Source of the DNA: Thamnocephalis sphaerospora
Lineage: Eukaryota; Zoopagomycota; Zoopagomycetes; Zoopagales; Sigmoideomycetaceae
NCBI GenBank assembly: GCA_003614735.1
Contig: KZ992458.1
Span: 1-53,793, forward strand
DNA: 53,793 bases
Direction: 5' to 3'
Position numbers and translations under genes: made by a program
Shown: positions 34,681 through 45,409 of the stretch, piece by piece
Position numbering within the stretch: position 1 is the stretch's first letter
Layout of the letters: each line of letters opens with the position of its first letter
The notes under the pieces: generated by a model
Told to the model about the DNA's origin: nothing
The model's input: the letters and a program-made list of their open reading frames with translations, nothing else
Databases searched by the model: none

Positions 34681-36370
34681 AAACGCAAGAGGAAAGCGTG
34701 CGCAAGGGCTGACTAGTCGGGTGGATGGGGGTGCGAATAGGCTGCGAATCAAGCAAAAGACGAGGCGACCATGAGGATGCGAGCGAGCGAGTGAGGGAGC
34801 GCGCGTGGGGTAAGGATGGCGGAGAAGCGGGCTACGAGTGAATTAGCACCGCCAGCCAATGGGCAGCAGCACCACACATGCTCACTTGTCACCGACCAAG
34901 CTGCCGCACGGCGGACATGGACACATTGACGCTTGCCAATATAGAGCAGGGTCACAGGCGAAAAAGGAAAGCGGGCGAACCAGCGAAGCTTTGGATGGCG
35001 CCGGCTCTGCCAGGCGGCAGCAGGTTGCACGAAGCGCCGGAAAGGAAGCGCCGGAAATCGAAGATAGACCGTGTCAATGCCCGGCGCAGCTGGCGAGTCA
35101 ACGGCCGTGACGACATGGCTGGCGTGGCGAGCCATTCAAGCTGAAGCAGATCACCGCCACGGCCGCTGCCACCGCCGCATACACGGTTCAGGCCCGACAT
35201 CCACGGATAAGGTCAAGCGATGAGAAAGGAGCGGCGGCGGCGCTTTGTCGGCGACAATGCCCAGGTGAGCTGGCAGCACGGCTGGCGCACATCGATTCAC
35301 AGGGCATGCATGCAGACACATGGACGCGGAAATGCGCTGCCAGCATAGATCACATTATACGTGTAACAGCCGCGAACAGCGTGAATGCGCCCAAAACGGC
35401 ACGGCGCCAACGCTACTACCGCCATAGCCGACGGGACGATGCCGGGCCATCGGCGGCCATGGTCGCCGGCTGCGGTCGCCTACGTCTCTAGACAGAACGT
35501 GGTGGTCTATGTCTGCCTGCAGCTGCCGGCACGCAGCCGATCACAAAATGAGAGCGCACTTGCGTGTGAGCCGAGTTTAAAAAGGCAGGCCCGGTATGGC
35601 GAGCACGGCGTGCACCTGCCTACTTGACCAAAGCTACCATGCACTCCGCCTCCCACCACTGCCACACGCACACCGATGCACGTTGTGCGGCATGCAGCAC
35701 GCCATGGAGCGCCGGCTGAAGATGCTGTTTAGGATCGGGACCCACGCCATGTTCAAACCAACTGGGCGAGCGAGCGTGCCGCTTATCGTGGCGTGATCAC
35801 ATCGGTGGCCGCTGCCGGGCGCCAAACCCGGTAGCTTTGACCGCCTAGCGACGGCGGAGTTGCACTGTTGCAGCCCTTCATAGAGTGAGCCAGCAGCTTG
35901 CCAGCCAATGCTGCTTGTGCTACTGCCAACAACAATAACAACAACAGCAGCAGCAGCAACGAGCGCGATGGCAAACAGGCCAACAGGCGTCGTTTGGCAT
36001 GCTTGCAGTGCATGGCCGTCCAAGCCGGCGGTAGCGTTGCATTACGATGCCTATATGCGTCGTGGCGAAAGTGTGGCCTGGAGATGGAGCGTGCTGCCGT
36101 GAGTAGATGCAGGGACAGGCCTATGCCATCCTTTCTGCAGCGGAATAGCCATCCTACGGTTTGCTGCAGGCCATGTTCTTGTGATGATTAGACGAAATAG
36201 CGCAAGTGTTTGAGCAGCATGGAATTTGACAGAACAAAAACAATAAACGTCAAATGGACGCTTGCTTTCACATTCCCAACATTCAGTCCAATTCCATTCT
36301 TGCTCTGTCGGGTCATCACCCGTTGTCGCTGCTGTGGTGTCTGGCCTGTGCTGCCGCCAGGCTGTTGTTG

Positions 36371-36381
36371 TCTATATATAC
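36371..36381 (+). promoter_or_regulatory. TATA-like element upstream of IMA1
   Basis: CTATATATAC lies about 76 bases before the IMA1 ATG and is the only strong TATA-like run nearby. Position and sequence fit a core promoter; there is no transcript evidence. Confidence 0.4.
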
Positions 36382-36456
36382 ATTGGCGATTGCGCGGATT
36401 CCATCGCATCTACCCTGTTGCGCGGCTGAGCAAGGACGCGCAGCACGACCGATCTC

Positions 36457-39400
36457 ATGCTGCCATGGCTGACGAGCGCTTCAGGCGCTAAGCAAGACCA
36501 GACGGTTGTTTGTTTTTACTGCCACACACCGCATCAGCTTGCATTGCCATCGCCAGACACGGTGGTCAATCAAGAGCGCACGTCCGCCGTGAAACAGCGG
36601 TGTGCAAAGGTATCGCCAGAAACGCCAGACCATTGGTTTTGCCATGTATGCGAGAGCTACAATCGGCGCGACGAGGCAAGTGTTGGTGGTGATATTGGTG
36701 CAGCTGAGGAGATGGTCACTCATGCACAGAGTACGCTGTATGCAATAGGATGGCGATATTATCGATGTGGAGCCGGCCATGTTTGACGAACATCTAAACC
36801 CAGTGCGAGGACGTTCCAAATGTAAGTGGCCATGGCGGCATAGGCTGATACATGCAGACACTAGAGCGCGTCTGCATATCGTTCTGGCGTAGCACGTCGG
36901 CGACATGGCGGTCTAAGTGACACTGAAATAAGTCCCAATGCATCCGACGAGGAGGGTATCGTATTCTGCGATGTTTGTCGGGAAAACCAGGAGATGGTGC
37001 TGCATTTACTCGCCAACTACATTCCCAGCGAATCGGTAGGTGTGCGAGCGCAATAGCAGCCTGCGCCGCCAATGACAGTTCGTCGACGATACTTACGGTA
37101 TGGGGCGTGCGACATAGGATCCGGAGTTTGAGCAGCGCAATCGTACGGTGGACGACTACCGGCGACAGATTGAGGAGCGCTATCCGCCCGCTTGCGCCCG
37201 CTGCGAAAAAGAAGTGCACGGTCGCATTGCAGAGACAGACTATCGCGTCAAGGCACGCTACTTTCGACAGGCGCTGCAGCGGTCGCGGCCCGCAGCGGTC
37301 GAGCGTCTGCCACGATATCGCTGGTGGAAGGCCCTCGCGTGGTTGCTGGTGGCGGCCGCAGATTGGGCGGCACGCTACTGGATGCTGCGCACTTGTGCAT
37401 TTGGATGGTCGGCCACCGACAGCGTGCGCGCCCCCGCAGCATTAGCTGCTTTACCCGGTGCGTATGGCAGCAGGCGCGGTCCTCGGCCTTGGGTGCTGAC
37501 GACTTTTGAAACGACGGACGCGCAGCATGGGGGCTGTCGCTGCTGCCTGAGCCAGTTCAGCATGCATGGCAGACTGTCCATGCTCTGCTCGATAGACGTA
37601 CAGCTGCATACATGCTTGTCCTGTGTTCTATCGCAAGTACGGTGTGGGATCCCACCTGGTATCGGCGTGCGCGCATGCGCCATCGACCGTACGCGCAGAC
37701 ACTGGCGCCGTATCGGGCAAGTCTCCACAAATGTGCCCTGCGCTGCGACCAATGCTGACCTATGGCCGACCGGTGGCGTAGATATGCCAAGCGCTGCTAC
37801 TGGTGCTGCGACTGGTGCTTCTTGCGCTGATCGACGGCTGGATGGCGTCTGAATTTGGCATCGGAATGCGTACGCTGATGGCGATTCTCTCCGCAACGGT
37901 AAGCAGCTGCATGCACTGTCGACGTGCAGCAACAAGGCTAATGGATGATGACCCCGCCACGGTTGCAGCTGATCATCCTCGCCTGGCGATTTACGCCGAC
38001 ACATCGAGCCAGTCTGGCCATCTGGCAACGTCTGGACGCTCCATCGTCGTCCAAAGTGCGGTCTAGCCGACCGTCGCGTGGTTTGGTGCGTACGTCTCAA
38101 ATGTGTCTGCTTGCTCAGATGCTAACCCGCTGTAACACGATGTGCGTGTTTAGATGCGTGCAGGTGGCATGCTGCGCCGCGTTGGTTACGCAGCGGGTAG
38201 CGGCAGTGATCGCACACGCACTCCTTCACCGTCGCCGCCATCTTCGCAAAAGGCCACGCGTACGACGTTGCTGGCGCGTTATGCCTCGTTTGTCAGCGAC
38301 GACGACGACGACATGATCCGCAGTGGCAACACGAGTGGTACAGAAATGGCCGATGCATCTGCCAGCCATGTAAAGCCAACCACCTATGGCGAGCGTCATG
38401 CCTCACCCGAAATGCTGATGCGCACACTGTCCCTCGATTCGCCGCGAAGTTCGCGGCATCGACGTGCCGGTGGACCGGTCGCGCCCACCTCTGCGCAGTC
38501 GCCAAGCTTTTCCGTCGACACGCTCGATGGCCGGCCTTTGACGGGAAAGCGCCGTGCCACCACGATGGACTGGTCGCCGGCTCCCGAGACTTGCCTTGGT
38601 GGTTATCGCGATCCAGAGTCACCAACACGCAAGCGCCCTGCATCATCGCAGCCAGGCCGGTCGCGGTCACTGCGCACCGGTGCTGCCAACCTGTTTCGCG
38701 TGCCGGTCGGGCTGAGCCTTCGTGCCGCCAACGCTATCGCTGCCGGTGCCACCAGCTCTGACGCCGATACGGATCCTGGTTGGAGAGGCGGCGACGCTGG
38801 TCGTGCCACATCGTCATTTAGCGTGGCACATGATGACGGTTTATGGTCGCAAGGCGCTGCACAACGCGGGACCACAAGGAGGACCACGGCATCGGCGATG
38901 CCAGCTAGCGGCGGCCGAGACGTTACAGGACTGGAAGATTTGTTCCAGCGATCCATTCGTATCGACGACCGCAGCGGTCTGCAACGTCGTATTGGCGACT
39001 GGTTCTCTGGCAGCAGTCATCGCGACAAGCCATCCCAAAACCACGAGAAGCGTAACAGTGCTTGGCCCAAGCGGCCTCCCGCTTCTACCATGCGACGTCA
39101 ACCGGCGGCCTCATCTTTAGCGTCCACCAAGGTGCATTCGCGCCAGGGACGCTCCTTCGGCGCTCGCTCAGCGGCACCTTTGACCTCGATCAATGTCGTT
39201 ATTCGCCGCTCGCTGGTGCTGGTGGCCTTGATGGCACGCATTGCCGACTGGTTTATGGTAAGTGGGCGTGGCGGGGGTGCATCTGGAACGACCCAATATG
39301 CTTACCGCCGCCAATGCGTCGGCTGACTTGTTTAGCAACCTTTGCCAGAGCATCTTCTGGGAGGTGTTCTACTTGTGGCGCTGTTTATTTTGCTGCGTGG

Positions 39401-39780
39401 CCGATGGTTATCCCGTGCCATCATGGCTCGTCGCCATCCGCGTCATGTTCCATGGGTCGAGGTAGGTGATGCCGGTCCTCCTCTCCACGCAAACTACTAA
39501 CGAGCCAACCGACCGACCGACGAACCAACGATAGATGGCCACCTGCTGGCTCATAGGTCTGCGCTTGTTGCTACTGCCGCTGGCTGCATATGCAGCGGTG
39601 GCACCGGATGCTGCTTTGCTCACGCCGCTGCACTCACCTTCATGGCCAACCGAGCTGGCGACGGCCAACCTGCACATTAACGCCGAGATGCTGTTGCCGC
39701 CTGCATCGGCATGGCGGGCCATCTACAGTCTGCTGGTCTGGCTGCTGGACGCGGGCCTCATGATGTGCGGCGTTGCCTAG
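36457..39780 (+). CDS. IMA1: Ima1/Samp1-type inner nuclear membrane protein
   Basis: The fungal relative of animal Samp1/NET5 (TMEM201), an inner nuclear membrane protein tied to chromatin and nuclear-envelope organisation. Ten exons encode about 893 residues: 36457-36675, 36749-36821, 36893-37035, 37118-37457, 37526-37732, 37792-37898, 37969-38085, 38154-39257, 39336-39461 and 39535-39780. The N-terminal Ima1 domain has four CxxC pairs (Cys19/22, 62/65, 122/125, 170/173), with LANYIPSE and YRRQIEERYPPACARC typical of the family. Hydrophobic segments follow, then the family's WDPTW, a long disordered Ser/Arg-rich region, TGLEDLF, and four more TM segments. The first intron uses a GC donor. 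The fifth intron's donor is uncertain (37721 or 37733). The start is the first in-frame ATG before the Cys domain. Confidence 0.88.
36676..36748 (+). other. GC-AG intron in IMA1
   Basis: The junction GAG|GCAAGT...CAATAG|GATGGC joins YNRRDE to DGDIIDVEPAMF in phase 0. None of the GT dinucleotides I checked in the following 60 bases gives this phase, so the GC donor (with the perfect AG|GCAAGT context) is required by the protein. Confidence 0.75.
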
Positions 39781-40257
39781 CCCGTTATGACTGCGCGCGC
39801 TTGAAACGCCTGTGCCGCCAGCCATTGCCGCTTTAGTCACGCAGGGTAGAGCCGTTTGCCTGCTACATGCGGTTGCACGCACCGCTTGCCACCTAGAATA
39901 CCGCCGTTTGCGTTTGTATTACAATCTTCTGTCTAAACTCTTCTCACGCTGCCGCCCTTGCACCAGGCTGTGCGTCGTGCCCCGTATGTTCCTTCCAGGG
40001 ATGATACACACACGCCCACACAATGCGCAAGAGGACGGTTGGAAATAGTCCTTGTCGTGCGCGCGTGGTACACACGCCCAAGGTCAGCGGCTTACTGTAG
40101 GCGCAGCTTCTTTGGAGGCGGCGGTCGTACCAACATTTCGGCGTGCCTCTGCACTCGGACAGCAGAGCATGGAACAATGTTGATGAGGCGTTGTTGTCGT
40201 CCGATGGTAATGCTGCTGATGATGATCGGTCGGTCTGAGCATGCGTCACCAAGCAAG

Positions 40258-40277
40258 ACACACACACACACACACAC
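40258..40277. repeat. (CA)n microsatellite
   Basis: About ten perfect CA units. Confidence 0.9.
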
Positions 40278-41112
40278 GGGCATGCACCTGTTCCGTTTCG
40301 TCTGAGCGCATTCTCGCCACTGTCCCATCCACCTTGTCCTTGGTATGGCAGCATGCCCGTGGCGTGCACACTAGGACACAGGTTTGAGGCAAGCGTCAGC
40401 ACGCACGGTACAAATGCTCGTCTTTACTGCGACGGCCTACGCCGTTGGTATCATGTCTCTGGTCACTTTGCGCACGGGTCCTTTTTCGTCTGTGCTGCAT
40501 CCACCACACCTCCTTGTGCGCTTGACAAGTACCGTTTCGCTTCGTTCTGCCACTGCGCACATCTTTTAGCGGCCTTTCTTGGCCGTTTGCTTGTCCACCT
40601 GCTGTGGTCGGTATCTGTCGAATACCACGTGGACTCGGCCGTCACAGTATTGCTTTTCTCGCCGTTGTCCGTGGCAGCTTCAATAGCGCGTGGTGTAGCA
40701 AAGACGATACGTCCTGAAGCGACCACTTTCCTTTTTGTCACGCATTGGCGCCGCCTTTTCCTAAAGCGCCCTTGCTTTGCTGGCGTCTTACGGCGTCGCC
40801 TCTTTTCTTGCTCTTCCCCGCTGGCAGCTTACCTATGCCCTTCGCTCATTGCTACCTACTACCGCTCTCTTTTGGTTATTATCTTTATCCGCTCTCCCAA
40901 CACTAGCGCTGCCTGCTGGCTCTTCTCACGGTGAGTTGAACGCGGCCTAGGCCCCATAGCGTGGTTTGGGCCAGCCGCAGTGTGCGCTGGCTTGGCCACT
41001 ACGACACACCTTATTCTCGCGCGCCGCCATCTGCTGGCTGCTCAGTCTCATCGCGTGCACTGGCGCGCCCTGGCGGCCAGCAAGACGCATCTGCGGTGGT
41101 GTTTGCGTCATT

Positions 41113-41147
41113 GTAGTAGTAATAGTAGTAGTAGTAGTAGTAGTAGG
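41113..41147. repeat. (TAG)n microsatellite
   Basis: About eleven TAG units with one AAT interruption. Confidence 0.9.
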
Positions 41148-42024
41148 GTCGTCTGCGCACGGCGGCGTTTGTACGCACACACCGAGGAGGCCAGCGCGGC
41201 GGTAGAGCCTTCTCTCCCACCGGTGGCAGGGCCGGCTCGCTAGGCAGCGGCCGACTTGAGCGTCCACACGGTCTCTCGTCACCGCAGCTGCGGCTGTCGG
41301 TCCGATGTCAGCGCACACAGCTGCTGCTCGCGCGCCTACACTCACTCTCACGGCTAATGCTTTTCTTTCCCTTTCGCCGATCCCGTTATCGCTCACGCCT
41401 GAATTCAGGGCTTGCACTACTGCCGTAACGCCTTGGTAAAGGTGCACTGCCGCTGGGCACCGCTGAGGATTCAGGTAATTCATCGCGGGTTGGCACGACG
41501 CAAAGGCCAATGGCGATAGCAGCGGCAGCGATGTGGTGGTGTTTGCGCGGTGGGATGGCGAACCGTGTGGCCAGGCTATTGCCGGTATGACGCGAGGGTG
41601 GCCGATTTTGGCCGAGCGCCATGTACGCCCGGCCCGTAGCATGCTGTGCGCCGTCTGGCCTGCGTCTTGTCTTCGGTGTTGCATTCGGTACGGGGCCACT
41701 AACGGGTGTTGGCCGGTGCATCATCTGTTGCGGACAGGGAGCGAATAATCCCATGTAGACAGTTGTCCAAGCGACAATATGTAGGTGCTGCGGTCGTATT
41801 GCGGGTTGGCCATGCGCAGCGCACGCAGCGCACGCAGCGGTTCGCCAAGTGTGCGTTCAAGTGCTGTACGCCGCTAACACGATATCCGCTGATTGTGACT
41901 CCTTCCAGCTACGGCCGTCTTTTTGTTCACGATTCGTACACTTCATCCTTACCGTCGACCACACTCGGTCTTCGTATTGCATCCTCTCGCTACCCGGCGG
42001 AACGCGCCTACTACGCGATAAGCC

Positions 42025-43468
42025 ATGGGTATCTGTATGTCGTCACCCGAGGAGCGACAGTCGCGTGCCATTGATCGGCAAATTCGCGAAGAGGCCAAGA
42101 AAAGCAAGACGCAAGTGAAGCTTTTGCTACTTGGTAAGCGATGATGACGCCGCGGCAATGCACGAGCGATTGAGCTTGGAGGCAGCTCGCGCTGCAGCTG
42201 GCAGGAGATGCATGCCATGTTGTCTTGCTGCTGACCACACTGGCTCCGTGGTCCTCCAGGTGCTGGCGAGTCGGGAAAGTCGACGATTCTGAAACAGATG
42301 CGGCTGATCCACGCCAAGGGATTCACGGATCTTGAGCGTGAATCGCATCGCATCGTCATCTTCACCAATCTGCTCCACAGCATGCGGCTGCTCCTGGAGG
42401 CGATGGAGCGTGAGCAGGTGCAGTTCAGTGACCCTGAAAATATGGCCTTTTTGCCGCTGTTTGCACAGGTGCCGGTCATCAAGCAGAACGAGCCGTATCC
42501 GCACGACTATCAGGTGGCACTGCGGGCGCTCTGGTCGGACAGCAATGTGCGCGCCTGTCTCATTCAGGCCAATGAGTGCGCCATCAATGACTCGGCCGAT
42601 TAGTAAGTGCGGCGGTGTGGCGGCAGTGACGACTTGCCGGCCACGGGATGTGCACATGACCGTCTAACCGGTTTCACTGCGGCGGGTGCGGTCAACCAGC
42701 TTCTTCACGGATCTAGATCGACTGTTTACGCCCGGATACATTCCCACCGATCAGGATATTCTGCGCTGCCGCATCAAAACTACCGGCATCACGGAAACGT
42801 TCTTTAACGTTGGTGCACTCACCTACCGGATGTTTGACGTTGGTGGCCAGCGTTCAGAACGGAAAAAGTGGATCCACTGCTTTGAGGATGTGACAGCACT
42901 GCTTTTCTTGGCAGCCATCAGCGGCTATGATCAAGTGCTGGTGGAGGATCGCGACACGGTAGGTGGCGTGCACCGGTGTTATGCCACGCTGGCGCTGCTG
43001 ACCGGGCGTTTATTCCGTTGGTTCAAACGTTTCTGACCGACGCTAGAACCAAATGCATGAGGCGCTTATGCTGTTCGACTCTATATGCAACTCGCAATGG
43101 TTTGTACACACATCGGTGATTCTCTTCCTAAACAAGGTAGATCTATTCAAGAAAAAGATCCACTACAGTCCCGTCAGCAAGTACTTTCCGGACTTTGATG
43201 GTGAGAGGCAGAGTAAACAGACGTTGCGTGTGGCATGCGAACGGCGCAGCTGATGAGCTGTGTTGTGCTGGTGCACGCAGGCAACGACCATGACTCGACG
43301 CAGACGAGCGTCTTTTTCAAGCGAAGGTTCGAGGCGCTGAACCGGAGTCCAAACAAGACCGTGTACTCGCACTTTACGCATGCCACGGATACCAAGCACA
43401 TCAGCAATATCATGAACAGCGTCAAAGACATTATCCTGACGGACAACCTTCGTGAGCTCAATTTTTAA
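42025..43468 (+). CDS. Heterotrimeric G protein alpha subunit (second, divergent paralogue)
   Basis: Five exons (42025-42133, 42260-42602, 42700-42958, 43047-43200, 43281-43468) encode 350 residues. The N-terminus MGICMSS keeps Gly2 for myristoylation and Cys4 for palmitoylation. The GTPase motifs are complete: [32 protein letters not shown] and THATDT. The C-terminus is RELNF, without the Cys at -4 found in the other G-alpha of this window, so receptor choice probably differs. Introns 1 and 2 are at the same positions and phases as in the gene at 32031-33311; introns 3 (after EDRDT) and 4 (after PDFDG) are extra. The start follows directly on AAGCC and gives the standard family length. Confidence 0.96.
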
Positions 43469-43831
43469 GCGGCGGCGAGCGCGGTGGCGATGGGCGGGCG
43501 GTAGCTAGTAGTTTTTTTGTCGCTGCACTTGCTCGACTGACATGCGGGGAAGCGTTGATGCACGTACGCCTCTTTTCACCCCTCCTCTGTCATCGCCCTA
43601 CTCCGCTTTGCTGCCTTGTCCTTTACTTCGTAATGCGGACGAATGGTGCTTCGCGGCTCATTCGCACCTGTGCATCTATGGTGCTTTTGTCTGTCTGTGC
43701 TTCTCAGTCATCGCTGATCTTTTCTCTAACCTTCTTTTATCGCCCGCCCCTCCATCTTTTCCTCTTTCATCATGTCACCCATTCTGGCTGCTGGATTCCT
43801 TGAAGCACCCTCTCTCTTCTCATCCTTTCAC

Positions 43832-43869
43832 TTCTCTCTCCCTCCCTCTCTCTCTCTCTCTCTCTCTCC
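43832..43869. repeat. (CT)n microsatellite
   Basis: An interrupted CT tract of about 38 bases on the + strand. Confidence 0.9.
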
Positions 43870-45230
43870 TGCATGTTTCCTCCCGTGCGCTGGTGGACAT
43901 GGCGCGTACATACAGATACACATACACATGAAATCATGTCCGCAGCCGTGTCTATGTTGGCGCTTTTGGCGGCGATGCCGTGGCGAGTGCGACATCTGTG
44001 TCCCTGCGCTTTCGCGACTCGGGGTTGGCGATACCAGGCTGGATTCATATACTGACCTCACTGTTCTCCGCTTCTCCTACCATCACATCCTGCATCGCGC
44101 GCCCATCTGTTCGCCATTACCGCTCCAGAGGCGTTGGATCTGATCTAGTTGCCTTTGCTGCAAGTCTTCCGAGTTGGCGGTTCACGCATGTCGCCCTCTT
44201 GCTGTACATCTGCTGGCCACATCGCGTTCATGCCCGCCTTTGCCGCCTCAGCCACCGTTCGCGTCGCCGTCTGCGCCAGTTTTCTGTCACCATCTTGCCA
44301 CCCGCCAGCCGGCCACTTGGCCATCCTGTGCCGGCGGAATATTCCCTGACCACTATCTAAAGCTAATATGTCAGCCTTTCCAGTGGCTATTGCTCTGTGC
44401 TGCGACAACACGATTTTTCTTCTTCCAAGCACATAGAGTATACTCGAATAAGCGTCGATTTACCCGACTGCACGTCATACTGCAGTACTTATCCGCCGCC
44501 TGCCCTATTCGCTGGTACTTTGCGTATCCTTGCATTAGTGCATGTGTGCACGATCGATGTATTGCATGCGGCTTGCCTTTATATCAGACCTTTTTGTCAC
44601 CATTCAACTCCGCAGGCCCACTCATAAAATGTGCTTTGTTGATTGGGTAGGAATACTCGATGTGTGCAGCGTAGTGAGCTCCGCTGAATGGACGTGCTTT
44701 TTATGAATAAGCTCTTTTCCATCGCTTGATGGTGGTCTATGGCTTGTTTATTATGCCTTTCAAGAGACGTTCAATAGATGAATCGTGCAATATCAGAGGC
44801 GCTCTATCGACCGCAAGTTCCTTTTACATGGACGGAACCATCATTGATAGCGCCATCAAACGCAAGAACAGGTCTTTGTGCTTGATGGTTCGCACTCATG
44901 CTTGTTGCACCAGCAATCTGGACCCGATGCTGGGCCTGTTGCACAATTCTGGACTGTGACCCGTCAGCTCCATTCCATATGTCGACTTGCTGCTGCATAC
45001 ATACCGCGTAACTCGCTGCAGGGCACTATGCAGCGGCACAAGAGCAACGTAACGCGCATAGCACACGCAAGCGTATGCGGCTGCACGCCCTGCCGTAGAG
45101 ATGCGTCCTTGTATCAGACATGCCTTTGTCTAGATGTACGTCGTTGCCCCCTAAAGCCGTGTAACCCGCATGCCAGGTGACGTCCTTTTGTATAAGAAGC
45201 TATTGCAGCCTGCGGCAATGTATACGCGCG

Positions 45231-45266
45231 CCACACACGCACACACACACTCTCTCTCCCTCTCCG
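45231..45266. repeat. Compound (CA)n(CT)n microsatellite
   Basis: A CA run passes directly into a CT run, about 145 bases upstream of the start at 45410. Confidence 0.85.
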
Positions 45267-45409
45267 TTGCTTCTTTGTTTTGTCCATTAAAGCTGTTCAC
45301 CGTGTAGGTTAAGCTAGCTGGTCTGCTTACACCCGCTCTTTGCCCTTCTTGTGCTTGTTCACTGTTTGCAACCCGACTGAACATCGGCGTTATTCTCACC
45401 TATAGTCCA

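Larger units (their letters stand above)
33312..36456. other. 3.1 kb divergent spacer between G-alpha and IMA1
   Basis: No gene is recognised. From about 33400 to 35250 the + strand is purine-rich (for example a GA/GCGA tract at 34630-34680), so it is pyrimidine-rich in the sense of the minus-strand G-alpha gene. A TATATATAC-like patch is at about 33912. An AAC/CAG-rich stretch at 35928-35962 would code Asn/Ser runs but has no supporting context. The right end contains the IMA1 promoter. Confidence 0.55.
39781..42024. other. 2.2 kb spacer, pyrimidine-rich on + strand
   Basis: No gene is recognised. The region 40380-40930 is strongly C/T-rich on + and ends at a donor-like CACG|GTGAGT (about 40931). 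It is followed by a TAG microsatellite and a second C/T-rich part near 41340-41400. It probably holds the promoter and long 5' leader of the downstream G-alpha gene. A 10-base CGCACGCAGCG-type repeat occurs three times near 41815-41840. Confidence 0.55.
43469..45409. other. 1.9 kb spacer, pyrimidine-rich on + strand
   Basis: No gene is recognised. The first kilobase is C/T-rich on + with a long CT tract at 43832-43869, then the sequence turns more A/T-rich. CA and CT tracts at 45231-45266 lie about 150 bases before the next + gene. One A/T-rich open frame (44726-44959) has no support. Confidence 0.55.

Noticed and set aside
35898-36191. Open frame with an Asn run and a Ser run
   Set aside because: The runs come from AAC and CAG simple repeats; no splice partner, motif or codon pattern supports a gene, and the frame is lost on both sides.
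39850-40120. Possible short gene between IMA1 and the second G-alpha gene
   Set aside because: Overlapping short frames on both strands, no motif, and composition matching the surrounding leader sequence.
44726-44959. 77-residue A/T-rich open frame before the 45410 gene
   Set aside because: No similarity to any known protein is apparent, no introns link it to other frames, and its length is expected by chance.
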